Shown in pieces: positions 1 to 11,365 of a stretch of DNA of 64,000 bases. The DNA comes from Ampelocalamus luodianensis (lineage: Eukaryota > Streptophyta > Magnoliopsida > Poales > Poaceae), in NCBI GenBank assembly GCA_036346255.1, contig CM070620.1, positions 10,714,671 to 10,778,670 of the forward strand. The letters run 5' to 3'. Made by a program: the position numbers and the translations under genes. Numbering within the stretch: the stretch's first letter is position 1; every line of letters begins with the position of its first letter. Below the pieces are notes generated by a model. The model was not told where the DNA came from. It made no database searches and saw only the letters and a program-made list of their open reading frames with translations.

Positions 1-79
1 CGTGCTCGTGAAACAAAAATATTCATCTCTAGCATACCGTTTAAAAAGTTTATGCTGATGGTGTAACCACTTTTTGCAG

Positions 80-678
80 CCATGGAAACTGGGACTACAG
101 ACGAACATCAGAACGAAAGGAGAGGGAGGAAGGAACCAAGCAAAAGGGGTGCAGCAAAGAAGGCCTTGTCATCCTTAACCGAGATATCTGATGAGGAGGA
201 CGACGGACCAGTACCCATCCAAGAGAGCGAGGACGAAGATTTCGCCGTGGAAGAAGTGCAGATTGAGAAGAAAGCTAGAGGAAGAAAGCCCGCTGCCGAC
301 AAGCCGAAGGCTACGACCAGGAAGAGGGCGCCAGCTCAGGGCAAGGCCATGAGGCAGAAAGTGATGGAAGAAATGTTCAAACCTACAGAGGACAGCAACT
401 CCAGTGCTCCTTCTCCTGATAAGAAGGTGCGCAAGATGAGGTCCTCTCCCTTCCACAAGAAGAGCGGCTCGGTTCTGCAGAGAGGCGCGAGCGCTTCGAC
501 GAGCACTGAAGATACCGAGACTTCCCCGTCCGGCAGCTCCGCTGAGCCAGTTGCACCGGCGACGAGAAGGCCAACAACTAGGGGGAAGAAGAAAGACTAC
601 GCTATTGAGATCGACGATTCCGAAGATGAAGTGCAGGACTTGAGCGACGATTCGGACTTCGAGGAGGACGACGACTGA
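80..678 (+). CDS. TOP2: DNA topoisomerase II, last exon (C-terminal tail)
   Basis: This is the 3' exon of a gene that starts left of the window. A pyrimidine-rich tract ending in CAG at 77-79 gives the acceptor, and the frame runs to TGA at 676-678. The ~199 residues are low-complexity and highly charged: alternating Lys/Arg-rich and Asp/Glu-rich blocks, a conserved-looking RSSPFHKKSGSVLQR segment (about residues 119-133) and a very acidic end (DDSDFEEDDD). That arrangement matches the C-terminal regulatory tail of plant type II topoisomerases, which carries nuclear localisation and phosphorylation sites and follows the catalytic core. The catalytic Tyr and ATPase domains are outside the window. 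The ATG at 82 is internal and not a translation start. The family call rests on the tail alone; another acidic chromatin protein is possible. Confidence 0.72.
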
Positions 679-1710
679 ATTCCCCGAAACAACTACCAGA
701 ACAATGTAGTGTGACACGTGCCGTTCGCCGTGTGCGGTGTGACTGTATAATTGCTGAGGCGTTAGATTAGCTAATCTGATGCATTTGGTGCTTCCTGAGA
801 TGCATCCCTTGTGCGTCGTGTGTTGTGTTCGGTTGCCGAGACATTCAGCCTGTGAATTAATTTGAGAGTAGTACTTCTATGATAGCTACTCCTAATTCTG
901 AGTTCCATCTATTGTGTGTTTGCCTGTTTGGTATGCAGTGAACTCTTCTGAGACGATGGATTAACTAAACTGACGTTACCTTTTAAAATTTCAGGCCATT
1001 CCCTTTGACGCTGCTTGGAAATTGGAATTCCGGTCTCCGGCGCAGCCTCGACCGCTCACAAGTACTCTGTTCGGCTGTCTCGCTGGAGCTGGAGCTTCTT
1101 CTGGGTGCGTGCGTCCAAGGCGGAGCTGCTGCTGCGGCGGCGGCGTGGCACGGGGAGGCGCCCGCCGCCAAAACGCACCATGCCCACCACTCCGGAAGCA
1201 CCATGGGGAAGAGGAGGCGACGAGGCGTGGTTGTCGGCGTGGGGACGGTCATTGGCTCAGAAACGCTTCCTAATGCCACGCAGGTGAGAGCGGCCCGGTG
1301 ACGGTAGTACGCCGAGGGGTTGGGCGCAAGCCGCATCAACAGGCGGGCCAACCCAAGTACGCGGCGCTAACTTAACGTGCCGCGGAGCGTCTACAAGGCT
1401 GGCCGATCCCCCGCAGCGCGTGGCGGCACCGTTCGACATCGACGCCCGATTTGCCGTCCAAGGCAACTGCGCGTCCGCCGTTCGATACGTACGTACGAGT
1501 GACCCCGCCACCAGGCGGCCGCCGCGGCAGACGTCCTTACGATCAACTATGCTAGTCGACCGAGGCCGGCTCGGCCGCCGCGCCTTAGTTTCAGCTGCTG
1601 GTCTTGGGCTTGGCAAGCCCAAAACTTTTTTCACAGTGGGCTGGGCTGTGTGGTTGCCATTTGTTGCTTAATATACAAGGGGCCCGGAAAGGCCGAGGGG
1701 CGATGCCACT
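679..1710. other. TOP2 3' UTR and GC-rich intergenic sequence
   Basis: The first 250-300 bases after the stop are T-rich and look like a 3' UTR. From about 1000 to 1640 the DNA becomes GC-rich with overlapping open frames on both strands. None has a recognisable domain or splice context, so I call no gene. It may be promoter-like or captured sequence. Confidence 0.4.
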
Positions 1711-1781
1711 CTCCTTGTCAATTTTGGGCGAGATATGCTGAATCCGCTCCTTGTCAATTTTTTGGGCGAGATATGCTGAAT
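1711..1781. repeat. Short tandem duplication (~36 bp x 2)
   Basis: The stretch beginning CTCCTTGTCAATTTT and ending GATATGCTGAAT occurs at 1711-1743 and again at 1747-1781. The copies differ by the length of a T run. It looks like a recent local duplication. Confidence 0.7.
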
Positions 1782-3321
1782 TTTTGGGCTTCTCATGGAG
1801 TTACGGTACTGCTGAATATGTATCTAATGATGGAGCATTACGAAATTAGAACCCACAGAAGCACAGTGTCATATATGCCCCGAAAAGAGCTAGATCTGTG
1901 CTTCGAAATGCAACAAGAAATGTAGAAGTCACGAGCGTAGGTTATTTGTTCAGATCACAGTGCAGTAATGAACTAACACCACACTAAGGTTCCAGACCCT
2001 TCGAGCTGTCTAGGGCAGCAGCAATGCACAGTTGCTTGCTACACAAATGCAGATTAATCCAGATATTGGGCTCTTATTAACATTGAACACTATTAATAAG
2101 CACTCGAACGAAATCCTGAAAAGATACGGATAAATATAGCATCCAGAATTTGTATGGATCATCCGCCTAAAATGTTGGGTCGATGGCAATCATGAATTTT
2201 GGCATAGCCAAAACCTGTTCAAAGCCAAATCTTGGCAAAACTAGCGTTGTGTGGATTGAGGCAAAGCCAAAATTTTGTGAGCAATTTCCGGATTGCCAGC
2301 GTATGAACTAGATTTTGTTCGCTTTACTAAATTTTTGTGAGCGTTACCAAATTTTGGTAACAAACCAAAACCAAATAATGACCAATTTTTAAGGTAGCAA
2401 ACCAAACACGTCCAAATTTCAAGATTGTTACGTAGGAACAGATTGGTGATTCAAGATTGTTACGTATGAACAGATTGGTAAAGGAACAGCCTAGCACGTA
2501 TTTAAAAGTTATCTAACAGCGATGAGTAAAGCAACAGAGGCACATTCAGCAGAACCCCGCGTTCATCACTAATCAGGCAACACGACTAAATAAGTTTGAT
2601 ACATTTTGATTACTAGAGTTCATCAAACAAGCCAGTGTGAAGCATATTCAATAGAGATCAAGTGCGCTAAACGATCAAGGCAACCAAGCAAATGCTGTCG
2701 ACACAAAAAAACTCAGAACATCACCATAACAAAACTGAAGAACATATAATTCTAGCTGCATTAATAACATTGATTTCGCAAGGTAATCATTAAAGCGTGA
2801 CTAAAAAAAGTCTCACAAGGGAACCACTAAAGCATGGCAAAAGTTTGTTCTTCTTCAGCAAGAGTAGAAAAAGTGACCAGATCACATACATTCTCTCAGC
2901 TGCATAAGGAAGCATCTAGATCGAAAAAACTACTTCAGTAGCCACACATAACAACCTCCTTAATGCCAAACCTGCAAGGTTAAACACGAATGTTGTCATA
3001 ATCACAAGTCACGACAGGTTGATAGAAGGAATCTCTATGCAGGTGAGAAACAAAGTGCACATATGACATCCATAACTGAAATAACATTCATTGATTCATA
3101 TCACCCAACAGAACAAAATGACTTAACTCATACCCCATTTATTTAAGGAGACAAACGAGTAGCGATAATAAAAAATCATCCGCGAGTCCAAATATAATCC
3201 TAGGTCACACAATATACTACACGCTATCAGCATAGCACAACATAACAGAATTAACACCAAGAATCATAAATAGCAACGCAACACATGATTAATTAAGAGA
3301 CAAGAACTTGCTTATACCTTC
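1782..3321. other. Intergenic, AT-rich, with MITE-like sequence and a 32-bp tandem duplication
   Basis: No coding signal. At about 2170-2415 there are repeated CCAAAATTTTG-type motifs and a GCAAACCAAACACG segment typical of rice MITE ends, but I could not define borders. At 2418-2480 a 32-bp unit (TTCAAGATTGTTACGTA...) is duplicated in tandem. The right part, below 3322, is probably the 3' untranslated region of RPL12: an AAG|GTATAAG donor-like site lies just after its stop, and a TTGCAG|GT acceptor-like site on the minus strand lies near 2970. Confidence 0.4.
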
Positions 3322-3822
3322 TTAAGCGGAGGGGATCTCGACCTCGCCGTCGGTGATCTCCTCCTGCAGATCCTTGGGGTCCTTGCCGTCGACGGTGCAT
3401 CCGACGCTGACGCAGGTGCCGAGGATCTCCTTGACGGTGCCCGACATCTCCTTGGCCATGGAGCGGTGCCTCATGATCCTGGCGATCTCGATGACATCGT
3501 CGAGGCTTATGTTGCCGCTGTGCTTGATGTTCTTCACCTTCTTGCGGTCCCTCTCGGGCTCCTTGAGCGCCTTGATGACGAGCGCGGCGGCGGAGGGGAC
3601 GACGGACACCTTGGCCTGGCGGTTCTGCACCGTGAGCTTGACGGTGACGCGGAGGCCCTTCCAGTCCTTGGCCGTCTCCTTGGCGATGTCCTCTCCGATC
3701 TTCTTCGGGGAGAGACCGAGCGGGCCGATCTTGGGAGCCAGGGACGAGGCCGCGCCGACCTCGCCGCCGGTCACGCGGACGTACACGTCCACCACCTGGG
3801 ACGGGTCCAACTTGGGCGGCAT
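3322..3822 (-). CDS. RPL12: 60S ribosomal protein L12 (uL11)
   Basis: Single-exon frame of 166 codons, the normal length of cytosolic eukaryotic L12/uL11. It starts MPPKLDPSQVVDVYVRVTGG and contains the family hallmarks: the N-terminal GEVGAASSLAPKIGPLGLSP segment that contacts the stalk base, and the C-terminal rRNA-binding domain with KVKNIKHSGNISLDDVIEIA and GTCVSVGCTVDGKDP. The protein sits in the large-subunit GTPase-associated centre with the P-stalk. The open frame continues 67 codons upstream, but those residues are low-complexity and are 5' UTR; the ATG at 3822 gives the conserved start. No damage is seen. The upstream region has the telo-box plus site II promoter typical of plant ribosomal protein genes. 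Confidence 0.97.
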   Translation of the reverse strand: MPPKLDPSQVVDVYVRVTGGEVGAASSLAPKIGPLGLSPKKIGEDIAKETAKDWKGLRVTVKLTVQNRQAKVSVVPSAAALVIKALKEPERDRKKVKNIKHSGNISLDDVIEIARIMRHRSMAKEMSGTVKEILGTCVSVGCTVDGKDPKDLQEEITDGEVEIPSA

Positions 3823-3890
3823 GGCTGCGAGCTCGGGTCCGGTGGGCGGAGGGTTGTGGCGGGTGTGGCGGCGGCGGGGGTCCGAGAGGC

Positions 3891-4100
3891 TAGGGTTTGG
3901 GGCGCGGCCTTGTGATGAGCTTATATACTGTCTGAGGTGGGGGGTTAGGGTTTGGTCGCTGATTCTGTGGTGTATACATCTCGGCCGTCGAGTAGCGTCA
4001 CAATTAGGCCTTTTCGGTTTCAATGGGCCGAGCTTTTTTAGACCCCCGAATTTAATGGGCCGAGCTGGGATACATCTGATTTCTACCTTGCGTTGGCCCA
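3891..4100 (-). promoter_or_regulatory. RPL12 promoter: TATA box, telo boxes, site II elements
   Basis: Read on the minus strand there is a TATATAA box at 3921-3927. Two telo-box motifs (AAACCCTA) lie at 3891-3898 and 3945-3953. Further upstream are site II motifs (TGGGCC in either orientation) at 4024-4029, 4056-4061 and 4095-4100. Telo boxes combined with site II elements are the established signature of plant ribosomal protein and other growth-linked promoters. Confidence 0.8.
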
Positions 4101-4954
4101 GAAGAGAGTTTAGACACTTGGTCCTGTGTCTCCTGTTCTGGTCAAATCTCTTAGTCTGAAAAGGCTAGTCAGATTTCAGAAAGCTTATGAATTTTGTTTG
4201 ACTTGAAAATGAACAGCACACGAATTTTGTTATGTGAACCGTGTATGAAGAATTTCGATTGGATGGTGTGAATCAAATTGATGGTGATTACTCGTTGGTT
4301 ACTTTAGCGCGTGAGGCGCTTTTCATTTGCAGGTTTTGTTTGATGTATTTGAGTGGCCATTAGTCGGACTCGAACCTAATTTGCTGCTGGTTTATTCCTT
4401 TTTCGTCTCTCTTCATGCCTATGCCACAAGTTAGTTGTAGTTGCATATCGCACTGGGCTATATAGTAGCTCACACAAGAAAGACTGTTCAAACCAACAGA
4501 ATGAAATCAGCTGCGCTATATAGTAGCTCACTGGACCGGTATATTTGTCAACCGAATCAGCGGAGCAAGCATCGGCTAACATAACCCAAGAACATCTACG
4601 ATGAACATCACCCAAGAACATCTACGATGAACAGGAGGAGATATGTGAAAGAACACAAGAATTTTAGTACTGGAATTTATTATAATTCCTTCACGATTAA
4701 CATAAGCACAGTCCCATCACCTCACGACGCATCATCCCATATAGAAGAAAAATGATCAGGAAAAAAAAAACAGGAGAGAACCAACACGAACTGCAGGTTG
4801 GACGGAGAAACCACAGTTTCACAACCTGATGCTCTTCCCCCGCACACGAAAACCTGAGCGCACCCACTCCACCACAGCGTTTGGAAATGAAGAACAAGCC
4901 TAGTTATCACTTCACAACTAGAGCTCTCCTTTATTCGTATCCCATCGCAGCCGA
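4101..4954. other. Intergenic, no gene seen; 26-bp tandem duplication at 4584-4634
   Basis: Contains the spacer upstream of RPL12 and the 3' flank of the next minus-strand gene. A 26-bp unit beginning ACCCAAGAACATC is duplicated in tandem at 4584-4609 and 4610-4634. A GCTATATAGTAGCTCAC motif occurs twice, near 4457 and 4514. I see no ORF worth calling. Confidence 0.5.
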
Positions 4955-7742
4955 TCAGCAGTCGACGCAGGCGTTGTGGTCCAGCTCCTCAAGCGGCAGC
5001 CTCTTCTCTTCCTGCATCGGATGCGAAACACTAAGAAAATTGGAGATGAAATATTGTTATCACCAGAGATTTGCCGTTTTATACCTTAGCAGCAATAACC
5101 TCCTTGTACATGGCTCTAAGCTTCCTTAGGCTCTTGCCATGAAGATCCTCGGCTTTCAGCTGCTTCTTCTTCGCCTTTGCTCCCACTGCCTCCGTGATCG
5201 TGAAATCATCCAGGGACTTGACGATGGTGTCGAGTGTGCTGGCAACCTTCTCTTCAGTAGCATCAGCCTGTTGAGAAACCTCCCCATCCTCGCTGGATCC
5301 TTCTAGCTCTTCGGTGATGGCGGAGTCATCCAGGGACTTCACAGCAGCCTTGGCTGCAATGGCAGCTAGGATTCTCTCAGTTTCAGCATCGCTGAAGTTC
5401 CCGGCATTGTCAAACTCTGGTGGCAGGTCACCGCTGAAATCATCTTCCTCTCCAGATGAGCCATCATCCTTAGTGGTCTCCTCGGTTGTCTCTTCAGTGG
5501 AGTCGCTCTCCTCATCGGTCTCACCATTCTCTTCTTCGGTCTCGTAAGGGGAGTCAATTTCCGCAGTGCTCTCATCGCCTGTCAGGTCAGCCTGCTGCAT
5601 CTCATCGGAAGGACCTCCTTTCTCTTCACCAAGTTCATCTTCCGCACTGGTCTCATCGCCTGTCAGATCAGCCTGTGACATCTCATCAGCAGACTCTTCC
5701 TCCTCTTCGTTGAGGTCATCTTCCTCACTGGTCTCTTCATCAAGATCATCTTCCTCAGTGGTCTCACCGTCTGTCTGATCAGCCTGCGGCATCTCATCGG
5801 CAGCCACTTCCTTCTCTTCGTTGAGGTCATCTTCCTCGGTGATCTCATCGTCTATCACAGCAGGTGGAAGCATCTTGTTAGCATCACCGGTGGAAATGAA
5901 ACCATCTTCCTTGACGGCCTCCTCTGCCACTTCAACGGCAGCCACTTCCTTGTCTTCACTGACACGATTGATCTCATCAGTCATCTCCTTCACAGGTGAC
6001 CGTTCGCCAAAGCCCTCACCACCATCTCCAACTGAGGCATCTTCAACCTTCTCGATGACTGGTCCTGTGGCTTCCGCCTTGGACAGGACGCCTAGGATTG
6101 GTGAATCCTCCATGGTTGGCACGGGAGCAGACTTCTCAACACTGACAAGCTCCTGTTCTTCCCCAATTCCTGCCACTGTTGCATCACGATTCATAATTAG
6201 CAAACCGGTTCAACAGATACAAAGCACACAATCCAGAAACTCATCAACTACAGATAAAGCAAGGAACAAATGGATGAATTTTGGAATGCCACAATTCAGT
6301 CCTAATCACTACAGATAATTCAAGGAACAAATGGATGAATTATAGAATGCCAAAATCTTGATCACTGCAGACAAATCAACAATGAACAAATGGAAGAATT
6401 TTGGAATGCCACAATATATAGTCTTAATCACTAGAGACAAGGAATAAATGAATGGATTATGGAATGCACAGGTCACCTTCCAGGGGCTTTGTGGTCTCTT
6501 CCTCCATCACAACCACCACTTCCTCCACCTTAGGATCATCACAGCTCCTGTCCGAAACTACTGCAGATTCAATCGGCGCAACAGAAGAAACAACTGCATA
6601 AATACGAATTTGCATCAATAACTGCTCGCAAACAACATCGATTCAAACAATTTCAAATTGCAAAGCACGCATAGAATTCAAACAGGGTAATGGGAATCCA
6701 AGTGCAGTATCAAATCTCACCCTGTTCTGGTTCCTCCTCTTTGCTGTTTCCTTCTTCCAGAATCCTCGTAACTTCCTCCTCGTCAAAGTCATCACATTTC
6801 TCATCAGAAGCAACGCCTGCATGATCACAAAATTCGCATAAAAAACTGCCTCCAGGCAATCGAACAATCAAACAAACTGATCAGGGGAAGCAGTACTCTC
6901 TCACCTTTCGGTTCCTCTTCCTGCACCTTCTCCTCCTCCAGTGGCGCCGCCACCTCCTCTTCCTGGTCCAAAGCAATCATCACCTTCGACCTCGCAGACC
7001 TCCTACCCGTTATCTTTGCCGTCGACACCTCTTCTTCAACCGGCGCCGCGGCCTTCTGAGCGGCCGTCCTCTGGCTCCTCCGCAGAGTGGCTGGGGTCGG
7101 CAACGCCTCCTCCGTCTTACGCGCCGCGGGCCTCCTCGACGTCGTGCGAACGCTGGACGCTGCCGGAGTAGGGATCGGCGCGGGCGTGGCCCGCGCGCGG
7201 CGGCTGGTGCTGCGCAGCGCCACGCCGGGGGTCCTCACGATCTCCTTGACGAGATCTCGCTTCAGCTCGTCCTCGCCCTCCTCGACGTCCATCCGGATGA
7301 CCTCCGGCGACTTCACGGACACGCGGCGGCCGCGGGGGAGCGGGCTCCCGTGCTGCTGTTGGTCCTCCCCAACCGCCGCCGCCGACTTCAAGGCCGACTT
7401 GATCGCCGACCTGCCCGGCGTCGGGAGGCAGAGCGTCGTGCCGATCTCATCGATCCCATCTACCTGATCCACAACCATAACCCACAGACACATCAACAAC
7501 CATCCCACGCCAAATCGTCTCACAAACGCACACGAGAATCCCCATAGCAAATCATCCAAAACTGTGAAACGGACGGGCGAATCAAGCGGGGAGCTTACCG
7601 AGGGGAGGGACTGGAGGGCCTCGGCCATGGCGACGTTGGCCATGTTGGCGCGGACGCCGTTGCGCTTGCACAGCGCCTGGAGCTCGCGGCGCGAGAGGGC
7701 GTGGAAATCCATGGCCGCCGCCGCTGCCATCTCCATCTCCAT
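4955..7742 (-). CDS. Acidic nuclear protein with N-terminal SAP-like domain, six exons
   Basis: Spliced gene with exons 7599-7742, 6905-7463, 6721-6816, 6477-6593, 5085-6175 and 4955-5011, all with GT-AG borders and consistent phases; total 687 codons plus stop. Residues ~12-46 (FHALSRRELQALCKRNGVRANM...) look like a SAP-type helix-hinge-helix that binds scaffold DNA. A basic Arg/Pro/Thr-rich region with TPGR-like motifs follows (exon 2). Then comes a long acidic Glu/Asp-rich region with internal repeats (units around ADEM.QAD.TGDE.T.EDDL) and two copies of a KSLDD..ITE motif. The end is Cys-containing and conserved-looking (LEELDHNACVDC). The composition suggests a chromatin-associated or nucleolar protein. 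I do not recognise a named family, so function is inferred from composition only. The start chosen is the first ATG in a GAGATGGAGATGG context; a downstream Met (AAAMDF) is possible. Confidence 0.85.
6245..6470. repeat. Intronic minisatellite, about four degenerate ~57-60 bp copies
   Basis: Inside the fourth intron of the SAP-like gene, a unit containing AATCACTACAGATA followed by CAAGGAACAAATGGATGAAT and TGGAATGCCA recurs about four times with substitutions and small indels. It does not disturb the splice sites. Confidence 0.7.
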
Positions 7743-7930
7743 CTCTCGCGTCTCCTACCTTCTCTTACCTCCTCCTGATTTGGGTGTGGCGTGGTGGATT
7801 TGGGGGTGGCGAAGCGAGTGGTGGCTGGGGTGAGATGCGGATGAAGAGGGGCGGCGAGGGGAATATATAGGAGCGGATTCGAGGAACTCGACCGTTGGGA
7901 GGGAGAGGCTCGGCTCGTCTAGGGTTTTCT
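7743..7930 (-). promoter_or_regulatory. 5' UTR and core promoter of the SAP-like gene
   Basis: On the minus strand a TATATATT-type TATA box lies at about 7862-7869, about 120 bp before the start codon. An AAAACCCTA telo box lies at 7920-7928. Telo boxes are common in genes expressed in dividing cells, which would fit a chromatin role. Confidence 0.55.
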
Positions 7931-8202
7931 TTTTGAATGTTTGAACGCTGCCCGGGCAAGGAGACGTGGCGGCTTTGCGGAAGTAGAAACTCGGCGTTTC
8001 TTGCAAGCGTTTTCAATTTGCCAAGCTGTCCCGGTGATTACTGTTAGGCGTGAGCGCGCTGTCTCGCTGCATGTGGGCCCCGGGGACGCTTAACAGGGTT
8101 AAACATTTAAACACGCCGTGTACAGCTCTCCCCCGTTGATCCCCTGTGCGTGTGTCACTGCATGTGGGTCCGGGATCGATGCTAAACAAGTAGTAGACCC
8201 GG

Positions 8203-8546
8203 GAGTTTTTGCTATCTTGGCACTATTGCATGTTGAAAATGTAGAACTAGACATCTCTCGCGCGAAATGATAAAAATATCACCGCGAACACGTTAGCAGG
8301 CGACATGTGTCGCTCGGCACACGTCCGGACCCCCTGCTGCATGTGCCCGGGCCTGCGGGGGGATCCAGGCGGTGAGCGCGCGGCAGGGGGGTCCGAACGG
8401 TGGGCGAGCAGCAGGCCGATGCCGCTCGATGGGCGCATGACAGGCGACACATGTTGCATCTGCAATGATATTTCTGTCATTTCGCACAGGAGGGGAGCTA
8501 GTTTTGCATTTTCGAAGCGCAACAGTGCCAAATAGACCAAAAACTC
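8203..8546. mobile_element. MITE-like inverted-repeat element (~344 bp)
   Basis: The left arm begins GAGTTTTTGCTATCTTGGCA and the right arm, reverse-complemented, begins GAGTTTTTGGTCTATTTGGC. Similarity continues inward for over 100 bp, through GCGAAATGA.A.AAATATCA and GGCGACATGTGTCGC. The middle is GC-rich. TAGAC occurs near both outer edges (8194-8198 and 8547-8551) but not exactly abutting, so the target duplication is uncertain. Open frames inside are not coding. Confidence 0.65.
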
Positions 8547-8551
8547 TAGAC

Positions 8552-10450
8552 ATGCTCCCTATGGTCCTATGATTCTTTCCCGTTGGAACTTTGAAAGGCA
8601 CACGGTATTTTGGAGCGAGGGGTGGATGTTTTTGAAGTTTTCCTCTTGGACCGTGATCAGGATCGCCTCGCTATTTGTTGCTTGATTGGTTGGATTAGGG
8701 TTTGTACAACGCAAGATGTTTATACACATACTTAAAAAGATAAAATATAGTCACATAATCAAGTATTTATGTAAAAATCGTTTCCTCCGATGTAAATTTC
8801 TATTTTATAGATTCTTAGATAATTGTATTATTTATTTATTAGATATAGTTATATGAGGCACATGTTAAGTATCGGTGCATAATTCAGCATCGATGCTACA
8901 AAATAAACACCTTATCTATCCTACATACGAAGAAAAACAGTTTCTATTTGCTAAGTACTTCTCTTAACACCTGCACTATACATGCTCAACGGAGTCAATA
9001 AACCACGTCGATTTTAACAGAGGATTTGGGAAACGAGTACATTTTTCCTGTGTGAACGGAGAATGGGATTCGCTGGCAGCCCAAAATTAGGACAACAAAT
9101 CAATGATCTTTTTCTTTTTTGAGAGAGAGACAAAAAAACATCGCTGTTACCGCAAAGATTCGCATTGCTCCATAGAAACGATGTAGTAATTCACCAATGT
9201 GCAGACAAATGTTATGGGGGCAGCCAAGCCCTTGTCCGAGTTCGACACTAGCTCAAGTGATCAAGTCATGGAACACCATTATGTTCAATAAACCATTAGC
9301 AGTCCCAGTGAACGGTCAATTATCAATTAAACATGTTACTTACTGTTGTAAAATTAGCGGTTTTAGTAAATATTTATAAATAATTTGAGCATCAATTATC
9401 AATTATCATAATTAAAGCATACTTCCAGCAGTATATAAATGACAAAAATGACATATAAATATGTAAATTTTTTTATGTCAAATAGACATGATAATATGGT
9501 CAAAAGATAAGACTGAAAAACATATAAAATCAACATAATGCTCAGATTTAAATATTTGTTTATTTGCTCTCAGATGTTAGGCTGCACAAGATGAAATCTT
9601 AGCCTCCTCACCACTTTAGTCTATACTTTTCACTAATTAGATATGACAATAATGATTCAGACTTTGAGCTCAAATGGATGCTTTACTAATATGCCAAGAA
9701 TTATCTCATAAACAACAAGTTACACTTTCACCCAACCGAGGATTGATTTTGCTTAATAGTGCAAGGAATCACAGAATCAATTAATAGTTTAGCATTTTAG
9801 TCAACAAAGAAGTAAATGACTAACAGAGCTAAAGGATCACAAATTGCACCATGTAAACCTATCGGTGACAGAAGACCAACAAGGTCACAGAACAGAGAAT
9901 CAAACCAATTCAGTAGACACAATGCAACCGAACCTACTGAAAGTAACAGATCCGAAAGCTAGAGATAAACTAACATCAGTAATCAAAACAATTAGCTCAA
10001 GTCTGATTAGTTATCAATCCAATTTCATTGTATGACAATAATCATCATCGAGCATTAATCCAAGCTCACAATCATCACTTAGCAAAGTCTCCCAGTACTA
10101 AGCAAAAATTACAGAATGTAATTCAACCAGCACAACACACTTTAGCAAGTAATGCAACACTGAAAAACAGAGAACTCACGAAGCGGATGGCACTCGAAGC
10201 CACCGAGTAGAACTGAGCAAGGCACGCGAAATATGTTGTTTCAGAAAACCAATTGCTCCACTGTGTCGCGAATACGGACAAAATTGACGGAGATACAATG
10301 CCAATTTCATAAACTGAGACACACCAGTATGTGAAGACAAGGTACAGAGAATGCCGCACAAAACCCAATCAAGGATGCACCGACCGAATGCACCCACGGA
10401 GTATCAATCAACAAGAAGCTGAAGCCCTTCTTCCACACTAAGATCAAGTC
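8552..10450. other. AT-rich intergenic DNA, no gene seen
   Basis: No long frame with protein-like composition. Some short simple repeats (CAATTATCAATTATCA near 9395). Near 10170-10215 a minus-strand segment flanked by CTCAG and GTGAG could be a small exon, but nothing connects it to a gene. Confidence 0.4.
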
Positions 10451-10454
10451 AAGG

Positions 10455-10660
10455 TCAACCGAATCCCACCTCTAATCGGCACAAACCCAAGCCCTCACCG
10501 CACCTCCACAGAGAAGAGGGGGCAAGGGAGAAACCGAGGTGCGCAAAAGAGGGGAAGAATCCAGTGCTCACCGCCGTCGGCGCCGAGCTCAACCATGGAG
10601 GCGCAGCGGCTCCAAAGCTCCAAACAAAACCGAAACCAAATCGGGGAAGAAGAACCATAA
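10455..10660 (-). other. GC-rich island, possible 5' exon of an unrecognised minus-strand transcript
   Basis: A local GC-rich patch contains, on the minus strand, an ATG in the context CCTCCATGGTTGAGCTC, followed about 20 bases later by a good donor (GGCG|GTGAGC). That is how a first exon might look. The downstream exons cannot be traced and the longer open frame has no recognisable domain. It may be 5' UTR or the remnant of a gene. Confidence 0.25.
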
Positions 10661-11022
10661 TTTTTTTGGGGGAGAAAGGTCACTGTTCCCAACATTTCCT
10701 CTCACCGACAGGTGGGCCCCACAACCTTTTATTTTATTTTCCATTTCTTCTTTTCTCTAATTGAGAAATTACCGAATGGCGCTCCGAAACACAACACTTA
10801 CTACAGCTTTACTTGCAGAAATTTACAGTGCTACTGTAAACAAGGATACGTACAGTTGGTACCTGGTCGCTTATGTACAAAATACAACACTTCGTCGCTT
10901 CCTGGACCTAAATCCTGCTTCCTTTGATTCTTTTCGACAAATGGACTGTACAATTGAGGTTTTGGCTTTCTACATCTATCTTTCTCCAGTCTGTTGCATC
11001 CCCTAGACAGTTGGTAAGAACC

Positions 11023-11365
11023 TCAGAGACCAATCTGGTGAACAGCCCTGAGAAATGTGTAGAGGAAATCGCATCTACATCCTCTCCTCACTTCAACTAT
11101 ATCCCCATCCTTGAGCTCGGTTTGAGGCAGCACTAGTTTGGCCATTAACCCAAAGCGGCTTCCCTTCAACGCCCATTCTTCTGGCAGCGTCGGCGGCTGT
11201 GCTGCCAGTACTCATCCTCATTATCCTCCCATGCGGCCAGCAGATGATGGCCACCTCACTCAGGAATGGTTCAGTGCACGTGCTTGCACCGAGACTTTTC
11301 TCCGCCAACGATGCTCCACGGCGAACTTGCTCCTCCCATTGAATCATCGTCCTGAGAAAATGCAC
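11023..11365 (-). pseudogene. RSH1: RSH1 (RelA/SpoT homologue) terminal exon, frameshifted
   Basis: Minus-strand exon beginning after CTCCATAG with VHFLRTMIQWEEQVRRGAS, continuing through VAIICWPHGRIMRMSTGSTA and ADAARRMGVEGK. This is the C-terminal TGS-like domain of plant RSH1, a chloroplast protein of (p)ppGpp metabolism. Immediately after the VNGQ motif (about 11137-11147) the frame is off by one base: the expected family ending (LVLP.TELKDGDIVEV) is encoded in the next frame, which runs to a stop at 11023-11025. One extra A in CAAACTAG explains it. The exon is separated from the rest of the gene by a Copia element. Family call is strong; the locus is not functional as it stands. Confidence 0.85.

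Noticed and set aside
983..1671. Overlapping open frames in GC-rich DNA after TOP2
   Set aside because: Frames open on both strands, no domain, no splice context.
3353..4159. 268-codon plus-strand frame
   Set aside because: Antisense of RPL12 and its promoter; no domain.
4370..4460. GGTTCGAGTCC on the minus strand, resembling a tRNA T-arm
   Set aside because: No acceptor stem, anticodon arm or D-arm can be placed at the right spacing.
5821..6318. Serine-rich plus-strand frames over the SAP-like gene
   Set aside because: Antisense of Glu/Asp-rich codons gives serine-rich frames; the minus strand has consistent splice sites.
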